From positions 62,001 to 126,000 of the forward strand of contig NZ_FWZU01000001.1 in assembly GCF_900177375.1 (NCBI RefSeq): a stretch of DNA of 64,000 nucleotides, written 5' to 3'. This document shows, one piece after another, positions 54,053 through 63,029 of the stretch. The stretch is from Desulfovibrio gilichinskyi. GTDB taxonomy: Bacteria > Desulfobacterota > Desulfovibrionia > Desulfovibrionales > Desulfovibrionaceae. The notes beneath the pieces were generated by a model, which saw only the letters and a program-made list of their open reading frames with translations, did no database searches and had not been told where the DNA came from. Each line of letters opens with the position of its first letter. Within the stretch, counting starts at the first letter, position 1. Position numbers and translations under genes: made by a program.

Positions 54053-54931
54053 ATGGAAACACAAGATAGAATTATCCCTCTCCGTCATTACGGCCGCTGG
54101 TTTTCAGGAGCTGTACTGATCGTCCTGATGGGGCTGATCATACAGGCTTTCATTGTAGGGCAGATTGACTGGCCCGTGGTCGGTGAGTTTTTCTTTTCGC
54201 CTGCGCTTATAAAAGGTTTGGGGAATACCCTGCTGATAACATTCTGCTCTATGATTATCGGTTTGATTCTGGGAGTAGTTTTTGCCGTTATGCGTTTGTC
54301 GCAAAATCCTGTGGCTCGGATGGTGGCCGGTCTGTATATCTGGCTGTTCCGTGGAGCTCCGGTCTATTTGCAACTGCTTATATGGTTTAATCTGGCGCTG
54401 ATTTTTCCGGTAGTTCATCTGGGGTTTGCGGAATACAGAATGGTAGATCTGATGACTCCGTTTATTGCCGCTCTGCTGGGTCTCGGTCTTAATGAAGGCG
54501 CATATATGACAGAGATCGTGCGCGGCGGCATTTTGTCTGTTGATAAAGGGCAGGTCGATGCCGCCACAACTTTAGGCATGACGCGCCTTGTTGCCATGCG
54601 TCGCATTGTTTTGCCTCAAGCTATGCGCGTGATTGTTCCGCCTGTTGGAAATGAATTTATAGGTCTTCTTAAAACTTCATCTATGGCCAGTGCTATTGCC
54701 TTTACCGAACTGCTGCACAGGGCGCAGCTTATTTATTTTGTAAATGCAAAAGTTATGGAATTATTGCTGGTTGCCACCGGTTGGTATCTTATTGTTGTAA
54801 CCATACTCAGCATTATTCAGGTCGGTATTGAGCGGTACTTTGACCGTGGTCAGAATATTACTGCAAAGCGTGGTATCTTAGATATTTTCAAATCGATTAC
54901 CTTTTTTAAAAGACAACAGGTGAGAGTTTAG
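54053..54931 (+). CDS. Amino-acid-type ABC transporter permease
   Basis: This 292-residue inner-membrane protein has about five helices and the HisM/GlnP-family signature '[20 protein letters not shown]' (EAA loop) near 180. '[18 protein letters not shown]' is typical of polar amino acid permeases. It is the only permease gene in the cluster, so it would act as a homodimer. It starts about 80 bp after the triple operator, and the ATPase gene begins 2 nt after its stop. Confidence 0.92.
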   Translation: METQDRIIPLRHYGRWFSGAVLIVLMGLIIQAFIVGQIDWPVVGEFFFSPALIKGLGNTLLITFCSMIIGLILGVVFAVMRLSQNPVARMVAGLYIWLFRGAPVYLQLLIWFNLALIFPVVHLGFAEYRMVDLMTPFIAALLGLGLNEGAYMTEIVRGGILSVDKGQVDAATTLGMTRLVAMRRIVLPQAMRVIVPPVGNEFIGLLKTSSMASAIAFTELLHRAQLIYFVNAKVMELLLVATGWYLIVVTILSIIQVGIERYFDRGQNITAKRGILDIFKSITFFKRQQVRV

Positions 54932-54933
54932 TC

Positions 54934-55701
54934 ATGTCCCAAACCATACCGATGCTCAGAGTTAATAACGTTCATAAGTCATATGGTGAAAATGAGATTT
55001 TGAAGGGCATTAATTTAGAAGTGAATAAAGGTGAAGTTCTGTGTCTTCTCGGACCTTCAGGTTCCGGTAAAAGCACGCTTTTGCGTTGTATAAATCACTT
55101 GGAAAAAATTAATTCCGGCAGAATTTATATCGGCGATAAGCTTGTCGGTGCCCGTGAGCGGAACGGCTTATTATATGAAAAAAATGAGAAAGACATTTGC
55201 AAGATGCGGGTTAAGATCGGGATGGTTTTTCAAAATTTTAATCTGTTTCCGCATATGACAGTACTAGAAAATCTTATTGAAGGTCCGGTTACTGTAAAAA
55301 AGGAAAATCCTGATAAAGCGAGAAAACATGCTCAGGAATTATTACAAAAAGTAGGTTTGAGTGACTGGGCAGAGCGTTTTCCGAAACAACTTTCCGGCGG
55401 ACAGCAGCAGCGTGTCGCCATTGCCCGTTCCCTTGCAATGAATCCTGAACTTATGCTTTTTGATGAGCCGACAAGTGCTCTTGATCCAGAGCTGGTAGGT
55501 GAAGTTTTAACTGTTATGCGTGACCTTGCTGAAAGCGGAATGACCATGGTCGTTGTAACTCATGAAATGGAGTTTGCAAAAAATGTGGCCAGTAAAGTTG
55601 TGTTTATGGATAACGGGTACGTGGTGGAGGAAGGAACTCCTTCCGAAGTGTTTGATAACCCGCAAAGCCCGCGTACTAAAGCTTTTCTGGGTTCAATTTA
55701 G
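54934..55701 (+). CDS. Amino-acid-type ABC transporter ATPase
   Basis: This 255-residue cytoplasmic ATPase has Walker A '[13 protein letters not shown]' (about 40-52), Q-loop '[12 protein letters not shown]', signature '[16 protein letters not shown]', Walker B '[15 protein letters not shown]' and the H-loop 'VVTHEM', all intact. It belongs to the GlnQ/HisP subgroup. A 16-residue insertion before the Q-loop ('[15 protein letters not shown]') is slightly longer than in GlnQ. It pairs with the permease gene that ends 2 nt upstream. Confidence 0.95.
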   Translation: MSQTIPMLRVNNVHKSYGENEILKGINLEVNKGEVLCLLGPSGSGKSTLLRCINHLEKINSGRIYIGDKLVGARERNGLLYEKNEKDICKMRVKIGMVFQNFNLFPHMTVLENLIEGPVTVKKENPDKARKHAQELLQKVGLSDWAERFPKQLSGGQQQRVAIARSLAMNPELMLFDEPTSALDPELVGEVLTVMRDLAESGMTMVVVTHEMEFAKNVASKVVFMDNGYVVEEGTPSEVFDNPQSPRTKAFLGSI

Positions 55702-55901
55702 CCTGTCAGTTTTAGAATAGAGATTACAACGCAAGTTGATTTAAATATAGTTAAGGCAATGTGTTAGGCATGAACGCTCTTGTACGGATAAGCAATAAAA
55801 CGTGTATATATTATTTTGTTTGATCTGGTGTGAGGCATATGCCGTATGTTGTGTGAATGTTTTTACCCCATGCTAAGGCATGTGCTTAGAGGAGAAGGAT
55901 T

Positions 55902-56756
55902 TTGTTTAAAAAATTATCTGTATTTACAATGTTATGTCTGTTGTCTTTAAGCTTGGCAGCAACAGCTTTTGCTTCAAAAAGTCATGATATGCTTCCTGAA
56001 AATATCAAAACAAAAGGTGAAATTATCATTGGAATCAATGGCATTTTCCCTCCCATGGAATTTAAAACTCCCGGTTCTGATGATCTTATCGGTTTTGACG
56101 TTGAGTTAGCTAATGCTCTTGGTAAAGAGCTGAACATTAAAATCGTTTTTGACGATCAAAAGTTTGACCAGCTTATTAACTCTATTAATACTAACCGTGT
56201 TGATATGGTCATCTCCGGTATGTCTGATACTGCTATCCGCAGAGAAAGTCTGGATTTTATTGATTACTTTAATTCCGGAACCCAGTGTTTCACTACTAAA
56301 AATTTTGCTAAAAAAATTACCACTCTTAATGCATTAAGCGGACAGACTCTCGCAGTTTCTGCTGCAACAGATTATCTGACTACCATGCAAAAATGGAGTG
56401 CTGACAACCTTGAAGCAAAGGGTAAACCGGCTATCAACATTATGGCAGTTGATTCCGCAGCTACTGCCCGTATGCAGATGGTGCAAGGCCGTGCGCAGGC
56501 TTCAGCTTTAAGTCCTGAAGCTCTGGGCTGGGCTAACGTTCAGCAGAAGGGAGCATTCATCCCAGTCGGTCCTGTTTTAGCTCCGGACCCATACGGTATT
56601 TGCTTCAGCAAAACTAACAGCCAGCTCCGTGATGCGGTTTACACAGCTTTGAAAGTTCTTTTTGATAACGGTACTTACAAGCAGATTCTTGATAAGTGGA
56701 ATATCGGCACAGGAGCTCTTGCTCAGCCGCTTGTTAACGGTCAGGCTGTAAACTAA
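55902..56756 (+). CDS. Periplasmic amino-acid-type solute-binding protein
   Basis: This 284-residue family-3 binding protein starts at TTG (55902) with a strong AGGAGAAGG. The signal peptide is 'MFKKLSVFTMLCLLSLSLAA' cleaved after AFA. Mature motifs are 'IIIGINGIFPPMEF', 'DDLIGFDVELANALG', 'DMVISGMSDTAIRRE' and 'DPYGICFSK'. The cap region departs from arginine- or glutamine-binding proteins, so the ligand may be an unusual amino acid or imidazole derivative. A 200-bp gap before it, with palindromic GGCATATGCC at 55833-55842, suggests separate expression to high level. Confidence 0.9.
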   Translation: MFKKLSVFTMLCLLSLSLAATAFASKSHDMLPENIKTKGEIIIGINGIFPPMEFKTPGSDDLIGFDVELANALGKELNIKIVFDDQKFDQLINSINTNRVDMVISGMSDTAIRRESLDFIDYFNSGTQCFTTKNFAKKITTLNALSGQTLAVSAATDYLTTMQKWSADNLEAKGKPAINIMAVDSAATARMQMVQGRAQASALSPEALGWANVQQKGAFIPVGPVLAPDPYGICFSKTNSQLRDAVYTALKVLFDNGTYKQILDKWNIGTGALAQPLVNGQAVN

Positions 56757-56777
56757 TTTAATTACGTAAGACATTCG

Positions 56778-56851
56778 TAAGCCACTCTCAGTAATATATT
56801 TATATGAAGATTCAGTTGTATTTTCAGCTTAAATCTTGTGAGAGTGGCTTA
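56778..56851 (+). terminator. Inverted repeat after the binding-protein gene
   Basis: A 13-bp perfect stem (TAAGCCACTCTCA with TGAGAGTGGCTTA) has a 48-nt AT-rich loop. It may act as an attenuator that lets the abundant binding-protein mRNA be separated from the catabolic genes. Confidence 0.5.
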
Positions 56852-56887
56852 TTTGCATAGGAATATGTTCAGGTTTCGTAAAAAATT

Positions 56888-57571
56888 ATGCAAAATAACT
56901 TTACTTTAGGATTGCTTACCCTCGGACAGTCGCCACGCACTGATGTTGAATCCACACTGCGAAGCATGCTTGGCGAGTGTGTCATTCTCCGTCAACGAGG
57001 GGGGCTGGACGGCTTATCGGAAAAAGACGTTGAGGCTCTTGCCCCAACTGAAGGTGATCCAGGCATTGAAACATGTATCTCTACGCAGGAAGATAAAATT
57101 AAAGGCGTGTTTGTTTCTAAAGAACAGTTGCTCCCGAAACTGATTCTGGCAGCGCAGAAACTTGAAAATGAATGCAATGCTTTCTTTTTACTTTGTTCCG
57201 GTCAATTCCCGGCCCTTAAACAGGCTGTTCCGAAGCTTATCGAACCGATTGTTTTTATCCGTTCTGTAATTGCAGAACTGGCAGGGCAGTCGCGTCTTTG
57301 TATTATCGGTCCGCAATCTGATATGGGATCTGCGCCTAAGCAGTGGCAACCGTATGCTGCTTCAGTTGTGACCGCAGCAGCTTCCCCGTACGGCGGTATG
57401 GAATGTTTGGAAAAGGCCGCAATGAGCGCGAAAGATTCCGGCGCAGAATATATATTTTTAGATGATATGGGATTTACCGAAGAACAGCGGCAATATGTAC
57501 GGCAAATTTCGGGCAGACCGACGCTTAATGCAACAACAATTACAGCGCGGATTTTAGCGGAAATAATTTAA
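56888..57571 (+). CDS. AroM family protein
   Basis: This 227-residue cytosolic protein has the family opening 'LGLLTLGQSPRTDVESTLRS', a 'AFFLLCSGQFPAL' strand-loop and 'GAEYIFLDDMGFTEEQRQY' near the end. AroM was named from its place in an E. coli aro operon but its reaction is unknown; it resembles Asp/Glu-racemase-type folds with Cys ('LLCSGQF', Cys near residue 100). Its position between an amino-acid importer and an imidazolonepropionase-like gene points to a catabolic, possibly isomerising, role. No clear Shine-Dalgarno is seen. Confidence 0.8.
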   Translation: MQNNFTLGLLTLGQSPRTDVESTLRSMLGECVILRQRGGLDGLSEKDVEALAPTEGDPGIETCISTQEDKIKGVFVSKEQLLPKLILAAQKLENECNAFFLLCSGQFPALKQAVPKLIEPIVFIRSVIAELAGQSRLCIIGPQSDMGSAPKQWQPYAASVVTAAASPYGGMECLEKAAMSAKDSGAEYIFLDDMGFTEEQRQYVRQISGRPTLNATTITARILAEII

Positions 57572-57631
57572 GCTGACGTATTGTTTGACTGGTCGCAAGT
57601 GATGTGTAAAATGGTTTGCGTGTCGTAATAT

Positions 57632-58918
57632 ATGGATATTTCAACGAATACTGACGAGATTAAAATGAGTGATGATCTTACAATTGTGCATGCAAGCAGT
57701 TTAGCCTGTATCTTTGACCACAATAAGCCCAGAGCGGGCAAAGCACAAAGTGAGCTTGATATTATTCACGATGGCGGAATAGCCATACGCAATGGTAAAA
57801 TTGTTGCTGTCGGCTCTACAGATATGATTTTGCGTGATTACAGCGACGGCGGAACTGTTTTGGATGCATCCGGCAAAACGATTATACCCGGACTTGTGGA
57901 ATGTCATTCCCATCCTATTTTTGCAGGAAACAGACACTGGGAATATGTGCGCAGGCTGGAAGGGGCTACCGGTAAAGAAATAAGAGCCGAAGGCGGCGGT
58001 ATTTGGTCGACCATTGTTAATACCCGTAAAGCCGGCGATGATGAACTTATTTATAATGCTGTCAGAGCCTTTGAATTAATCGCGGCAGGCGGCGTTACCA
58101 CTCTTGAAGTAAAGTCCGGTTACGGTCTGGATAGAGACGGCGAACTGCGTTTGCTGCGCTTGCTAAATGAAGCGGCGAAACAGACAAAAATGGATATAGT
58201 AATTACTTTTTTGGGTGCGCATATCGCACCTCAAGACGGGCGCAGTACTGATGATTTCGTTTTGAGTGTTAAGAATGAAATGATTCCTGCTGTTTTGGAA
58301 CAGAATATAGCCGTGGCACATGATCTTTCATGCGAAAACGGAGATTTTTCTGCTCAGCAGGCTAAGATGCTTATAGATTATTCAAATGAGCTGGGTTTTC
58401 CCGTGCATGTCCACGCAGATGCCTCTTCCGATTCCAAAGGTTGGCGGACTGCCGTAGAAGGCGGCGTTCTTTCGGCTGACCATCTTACATATACTCCTGA
58501 TTCGGAAATCGTATCGGTAGGAGCTACAGATACTGTGGCAGTTTTATTGCCTGTTGCAGAACAATTTTATCTTGATGAGCGCAAGGCAAACGGGAAATTG
58601 TTTATAGAAAACAATGTGCCGGTTGCTGTTGCAACAGATTACTGTTCATCGTTTCAGGCAACTTCACTTCCTTTAACCATTGCCGCCGCGTGTTCATGGT
58701 TTAAGTTTACACCTGCTCAGGCCATTGTCGGGGCAACGCTTAATGCTGCGTATGCTTTAGGTAAAAATCACGATAGAGGTTCTCTGGACATCGGCAAAAA
58801 GGGTGATTTAACAATTTTTAATTGTGAGCATCCAAACCAGCTTGGCACTTCTATCGGTGCCCCTATTGTAGATGCGGCGATTTCTTCGGGATCTGTTATT
58901 TGGGAAAATAAACAATAA
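57632..58918 (+). CDS. Imidazolonepropionase-like amidohydrolase
   Basis: This 428-residue metal-dependent hydrolase resembles HutI, which opens the imidazolone ring in histidine breakdown. Visible metal ligands are HSH in 'ECHSHPIFAG', His in 'VHVHAD', 'SADHLTY' and Asp in 'VATDYCSSF'. HutI-like segments include 'TTLEVKSGYGLD' and 'ITFLGAHIAP'. No hutH or hutU is adjacent, so the true substrate may be a histidine-related compound other than histidine. The start at 57632 has no good ribosome site; an ATG at 57665 (MSDDLTIVH) is a close alternative. Confidence 0.85.
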   Translation: MDISTNTDEIKMSDDLTIVHASSLACIFDHNKPRAGKAQSELDIIHDGGIAIRNGKIVAVGSTDMILRDYSDGGTVLDASGKTIIPGLVECHSHPIFAGNRHWEYVRRLEGATGKEIRAEGGGIWSTIVNTRKAGDDELIYNAVRAFELIAAGGVTTLEVKSGYGLDRDGELRLLRLLNEAAKQTKMDIVITFLGAHIAPQDGRSTDDFVLSVKNEMIPAVLEQNIAVAHDLSCENGDFSAQQAKMLIDYSNELGFPVHVHADASSDSKGWRTAVEGGVLSADHLTYTPDSEIVSVGATDTVAVLLPVAEQFYLDERKANGKLFIENNVPVAVATDYCSSFQATSLPLTIAAACSWFKFTPAQAIVGATLNAAYALGKNHDRGSLDIGKKGDLTIFNCEHPNQLGTSIGAPIVDAAISSGSVIWENKQ

Positions 58919-58932
58919 ATTTAGAGAAATTG

Positions 58933-59619
58933 ATGAAAATCAACTGTATGGAAATTACTGAAATAAGCAGCGTAGAAAAAATAGCTGCAACGTTGCGCAG
59001 AGCTATATTTGAAGGGTATTTTTTGCCTGGCGAGCAGCTTAAGGGAGTTGCCCTTTCAAAGTCGATGGGAGTTTCGCGTGGTTCTGTGCGGGAAGCTTTG
59101 CGCATTTTAACTACAGAAGGGCTTGTGGCACATCTGCCTAATAAAGGGGCTTCTGTACGCATGTTAAGCCTTGAAGAAATAGATGATATTTTTTTAACCC
59201 GCCACATACTTGAAATACGGGCAGCTCAAAGCATTCCTACAGCTTCGGATGAATTTAAGCAGGCTCTTGTGGATAGTATTAAAGAGTATGAAGCTGTTGC
59301 GTATGTAGACGACCCCGTAACTATCGCCACCGCTCATATTAATTTTCATAAGGCTTTTGTCGGGCTCACGGGAAGTCTTAAGCTGGCAGAGCTTGAAGAA
59401 AGTCTTATGCGGGATCTTCAGGTCATTATTGCCTGTATTGAAAATGACAGGGACGATTTACACAACGAGATTGCCAATCATAAAAAATTGACGGAGATGG
59501 TTTTAAACGGCGATGAAACTGCCGCAGTTAATTGGGTGGACGGTTACATACCGAACGGTAAGGAGTTTGTAATAGAGCATATTCTGTCGCTGAAGAATAA
59601 ACCTCGCCTTGGTCGTTAG
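58933..59619 (+). CDS. GntR-family regulator, FCD type
   Basis: This 228-residue regulator has an N-terminal winged helix ('LSKSMGVSRGSVREALRILT', then 'GLVAHLPNKGASVRML') and an all-helical FCD ligand domain with 'DIFLTRHILEIRAAQ', His in 'NFHKAFVG' and 'ANHKKLTEM'. The third His of the usual metal triad is not apparent. It follows the amidohydrolase by 14 nt and ends the operon, so it most likely binds the three TTGTNNNACAA sites at 53932-53970 and responds to the transported compound. Confidence 0.88.
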   Translation: MKINCMEITEISSVEKIAATLRRAIFEGYFLPGEQLKGVALSKSMGVSRGSVREALRILTTEGLVAHLPNKGASVRMLSLEEIDDIFLTRHILEIRAAQSIPTASDEFKQALVDSIKEYEAVAYVDDPVTIATAHINFHKAFVGLTGSLKLAELEESLMRDLQVIIACIENDRDDLHNEIANHKKLTEMVLNGDETAAVNWVDGYIPNGKEFVIEHILSLKNKPRLGR

Positions 59620-59638
59620 GTTAACTTTGAATATCTAT

Positions 59639-59998
59639 TTACCGTTTCGGTAACCGCCCCCCGGCTTTGAGGCAATCCTCAAGTGAATTAAACGGAGTGT
59701 AGTGTTTGGTACGCGAGTAGTACTGAGATGATGTGTCATGGCAGATGCCGGATTTGGACATTTTCACTACTTGCAACGCATTGTTCTTTTGAACCTGTTT
59801 TTCCTGTTTAGTCTTCGAATTCACTGCAACTAAATATTGATCTGCTTCAACCGCTGTCCTATCAAATCTAACTTCAGTCTGCTGCTTAGTATTTAATTTT
59901 ACCTTGGAGATGGTCGGCGAGAGCTGTGCATAGACCGGGTTACAGCATAGCAGTGTAACAAGAAAAATTAATATTAAGCGGATATTCATAATTTTCAT
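59639..59998 (-). CDS. Small secreted protein with C-terminal SGICH...YYxRTK motif
   Basis: This 119-residue protein has a signal peptide (about 1-24, ending 'CCNPVYAQ'). The final 40 residues, 'MSKSGICHDTSSQYYSRTKH' and 'SLEDCLKAGGRLPKR', form a compact two-Cys motif that I have seen at the ends of many secreted bacterial proteins; its function is not known to me. The middle is a beta-rich, Lys/Gln-rich segment. It is convergent with the GntR gene (20-nt gap) with no terminator between. Confidence 0.65.
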   Translation of the reverse strand: MKIMNIRLILIFLVTLLCCNPVYAQLSPTISKVKLNTKQQTEVRFDRTAVEADQYLVAVNSKTKQEKQVQKNNALQVVKMSKSGICHDTSSQYYSRTKHYTPFNSLEDCLKAGGRLPKR

Positions 59999-60328
59999 CC
60001 TTTTAAAATGTTTAAGCTTGAGGGTAGTATGCTTAGCTTAACACATTAACAATCTTCTTTTTTTATGCCCTAACGTTTTTTCTAAATCTTTTCAAGATTT
60101 GCGGGGATTTTACCACTTAATCATTCAGATAAATAATTCTGACCGAGATAGAATCCCTCACAGTAATAACAGTATTAAAATAGCGGGTTGCACTAAATTA
60201 ACGTTGAAATCGTAGAAGTAATACCCTAACGTCACAGCTGTCCATACGGAGTCGGAGTATTATTAAGCTTAGCTGAGTGGCACATATCCGTTCTTACGTA
60301 AGGTAAAAAACAGGAGAGAATAGATCAA
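59999..60328. other. Intergenic stretch, no gene recognised
   Basis: The AT-rich left part is followed by a mixed segment containing the repeated word CCCTAACGT (60067-60075 and 60222-60230). No hairpin with a T-run and no coding potential is evident. Confidence 0.35.
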
Positions 60329-60502
60329 ATGAAATTTATTCAGTCTAATTATTCACTTCATGAACCAATCCGTGCTCACAATGTCCTTACGGACGATTGT
60401 CCGCAGATTTTTTCTGCGTACCCCGTGGGCTCGGAAGAATTTCTGCACCCGTGTATCCCCATCTTTTGTGCTCACAGAAGACGCGGCAGTCCTATTTTAT
60501 AA
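60329..60502 (+). CDS. Possible 57-residue ORF in a structured leader region
   Basis: ATG at 60329 with CAGGAGAG 11 nt upstream, to TAA at 60502. The product is soluble with no known family; its C-terminal part is 'LHPCIPIFCAHRRRGSPIL'. The same DNA contains three small hairpins in a row (GTCC/GGAC, CGGAC/GTCCG and CGCAGA/TCTGCG between 60383 and 60418). The segment may therefore be a structured leader RNA for the YkvI-like genes in place of, or in addition to, a protein gene. Confidence 0.4.
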   Translation: MKFIQSNYSLHEPIRAHNVLTDDCPQIFSAYPVGSEEFLHPCIPIFCAHRRRGSPIL

Positions 60503-60533
60503 GCAAATTTGTCGTTTTATAAGAATTTAAAAA

Positions 60534-60546
60534 TGACCGCTGGTCA
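60534..60546. promoter_or_regulatory. Palindrome TGACCGCTGGTCA before the YkvI-like genes
   Basis: A perfect 5-bp inverted repeat with a 3-bp centre lies about 95 bp before the first YkvI-like start. It could be an operator; the regulator is unknown. Confidence 0.3.
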
Positions 60547-60638
60547 CAAGTGTGCATTGCATGCTCCCCAGTCAGCCGTTGTTGCTTAAATCTTAAACGA
60601 CATAAATTTGCTGCTAAACTTTTACCCTGTGAAAAAAA

Positions 60639-61805
60639 ATGAAAAAAGTATTCCCCGCTTATCTCGCTATTGCGTTTGTCTGGTTCAGTGCCCACTTTGG
60701 CGGAGGCTTTGCCTCAGGACGCCAAATCGTAGCATTCTATCTCAACCATCAATGGACTTCCCTGTTCATGCCTGCCGTATCAATGTTGATTATGGCTTTC
60801 ACTTTTTATTTTTCAATGCTTATCGCTGCGAAGTATGAAGTTTATGACTACAGCAGTTGGTCAAAGAAACTTTACGGCGGAGCCGCTCCGATCATGGCTC
60901 CTGTGTTCGAGCTCCTTTTTAATACTCTTCTTGTACTGGTTACCGCTGTGGCGTTTGCCACCGGCGGCGCAACCATTACCAAGGCATTCGGCACTTCTTA
61001 TGCACTCAACACTGTTGCGATTGCAGCGATTATTTTTACGTTGACAATTTTCGGGGCAGACCTTGTAAGAAAATCGGCTACCATTGTTTCATTAATTTTG
61101 ATTGCCTGTATTTTCCTGATTTATATCCCTAATATTATACATTTCTATCCGGATATTATTCATAATCTCGCTGCGATTAAGAGCGGGGAAATAGTAACAG
61201 GCAGTCCCGATACCTTACTGGATTCGATTTGGTGGGCCGCTAAGTATGGAGCTTTGCAGTGTTGTGCCATAGGAGCTTATATTGTTCATACCAAGGCTTG
61301 TCCTGACAAGGCCAGTATTAAAAAAGCCACTATTGTCGGGTTCTTAATCAACACTGTAATTATGTATTTTACCTATTTTGGAATTCTTGCTTTTGCCGGA
61401 CAGGGCGTACTTAAGGAAGCTGTCCCGGCTTTATTTGTAGTTATGCACGGTGTCGGCGGAACATGGATGACCGGGCTTATCACACTTTGCATTGTAATCG
61501 GTGCTGTTTCTACCGGAGTCGCTCTGGTCTATGGAACTACAAATCGTATTGTTACTTTCTTAGGCCGTCGTATGACTGAGGATGAAAGAACCCGTAAACG
61601 CGGAATCCATGCAGTCTTTTCCTCAGCCGTGCTTGTGGTTGCCTGCTGGTTTGTCGCACAGTTCGGTCTGATTCCGCTTATCGGTAAAGGGTATGGGAAT
61701 ATCGGCTGGGTATCTTTGTTAGTACTAACTGTTCCTGTTCTTTTCCGTGGTCTTGGAATTTGGCGTTTTGCTGAAGATGTTGCTGAGACCGCTCCTGCTA
61801 AATAG
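60639..61805 (+). CDS. YkvI-like membrane transporter (paralog 1)
   Basis: This 388-residue protein has about ten membrane helices. It opens 'AIAFVWFSAHFGGGFASGRQ', the broken first helix seen in APC-fold transporters such as YkvI and related sodium symporters. 'SVGALVYGTTNR'-like 'STGVALVYGTTNRIVTFLGR' near 285 is a second conserved segment. The substrate is unknown. It lies upstream of a near-copy and an FAD-linked oxidase, which suggests uptake of a 2-hydroxy acid or amino acid. The start has no strong Shine-Dalgarno. Confidence 0.8.
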   Translation: MKKVFPAYLAIAFVWFSAHFGGGFASGRQIVAFYLNHQWTSLFMPAVSMLIMAFTFYFSMLIAAKYEVYDYSSWSKKLYGGAAPIMAPVFELLFNTLLVLVTAVAFATGGATITKAFGTSYALNTVAIAAIIFTLTIFGADLVRKSATIVSLILIACIFLIYIPNIIHFYPDIIHNLAAIKSGEIVTGSPDTLLDSIWWAAKYGALQCCAIGAYIVHTKACPDKASIKKATIVGFLINTVIMYFTYFGILAFAGQGVLKEAVPALFVVMHGVGGTWMTGLITLCIVIGAVSTGVALVYGTTNRIVTFLGRRMTEDERTRKRGIHAVFSSAVLVVACWFVAQFGLIPLIGKGYGNIGWVSLLVLTVPVLFRGLGIWRFAEDVAETAPAK

Positions 61806-61850
61806 CTGATTATAAAACTATACTACTTGATAATTTAACACCTTAAGATA

Positions 61851-63029
61851 ATGAAAAAAATAATTCCCGGCTATTTGGCTATAGCTCTGGTGTGGTTCAG
61901 TTCGCATTTTGGAGGCGGTTTTGCCTCCGGTAGGCAGATTGTCGCTTTTTACTTGAATCATCACTGGACATCCATGTTCATGCCTGCTGTTTCGATGCTC
62001 ATAATGGGTATCTGCATGTACTATTCAATGGTCATCGCCGTTAAATTTAAGGCTTATGATTATAGTACATGGTCGAAGAAACTGTATGGCGGAATCGGTT
62101 TTTTTGCAGTGCCGGTGTATGAAATTCTGGTTAACGGTGTGCTTTTGCTCGCAACAGCAGTGGCTTTTGCCACAGGAGGGACTGTTTTATCCAAATTGTT
62201 CGGCACTTCGTATATGATGAATACTTTCTTCATCGCCGCCGTTATTTTTGTGTTTACAATTTACGGTTCAGAGCTTGTCAGAAGGTCGGCAGTCGTCGTT
62301 TCCTTTTTGCTTATTGCGAGTATGTTCATTATTTATCTCCCGAATATTATTCATTACTTCCCCAAAATACTTCAGAACATCGCAGCTATTAAGAGCGGGG
62401 AGATTGCGATAAGCGGTCCCAACTCTTCATGGGATGCTTTGTGGTGGGGAATTAAGTACGGAACACTGCACTGTTGTGCTATCGGAGCTTATATTGTTCA
62501 TGCACAGGTCTGTCCTGATAAAGCGTGTCTTAAAAAAGCAATTACAATCGGTATTATCATCAACAGTTTGATTATGTACCTGTCCTATTTCGGTATTTTG
62601 GCTTTTGCGGATCAAGGTATTTTCAAAGAAGCGGTTCCGGCTTTGTTTGTTGTTATGCATGGTGTCGGCAGTTCGTGGATGACCTCCCTTATCTCCGTTT
62701 GTATAGTTGTCGGCGCTGTTTCAACAGGCGTTGCCCTTGTATATGGAACCACCAATCGGTTGGTGACCTTCTTCGGGCGTAAGCTTGATGAAGCCGGAAA
62801 AGTCAGTAAGCAGCGTGTTCATTCTATGATAGCTTCAACCATTTTGGTTGCAGCGTGCTGGATGGTTGCTCAGTTTGGGTTGATTCCGCTCATCGGTAAG
62901 GGATATGGAAGCATGGGCTGGGTCTCAATGGTTTTGATTACGATTCCTATCATCCTGCGCGGGCTTGGTCTGTGGCGTTTTACGGATGATTTGTCAGAAG
63001 ATGGAGTTTACGTTGAAAAAGTTAATTAA
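61851..63029 (+). CDS. YkvI-like membrane transporter (paralog 2)
   Basis: This 392-residue protein is closely similar over its whole length to the gene before it (for example 'FGGGFASGRQIVAFYLNH' and 'GVALVYGTTNRLVTFFGR' in both). The gap is 45 nt, so this is a tandem duplication. Differences concentrate in the cytoplasmic loop near 295-305 and the tail. The pair could act as a heterodimer or as two carriers of related substrates. Its 3' end overlaps the start of the FAD-linked oxidase. Confidence 0.82.
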   Translation: MKKIIPGYLAIALVWFSSHFGGGFASGRQIVAFYLNHHWTSMFMPAVSMLIMGICMYYSMVIAVKFKAYDYSTWSKKLYGGIGFFAVPVYEILVNGVLLLATAVAFATGGTVLSKLFGTSYMMNTFFIAAVIFVFTIYGSELVRRSAVVVSFLLIASMFIIYLPNIIHYFPKILQNIAAIKSGEIAISGPNSSWDALWWGIKYGTLHCCAIGAYIVHAQVCPDKACLKKAITIGIIINSLIMYLSYFGILAFADQGIFKEAVPALFVVMHGVGSSWMTSLISVCIVVGAVSTGVALVYGTTNRLVTFFGRKLDEAGKVSKQRVHSMIASTILVAACWMVAQFGLIPLIGKGYGSMGWVSMVLITIPIILRGLGLWRFTDDLSEDGVYVEKVN

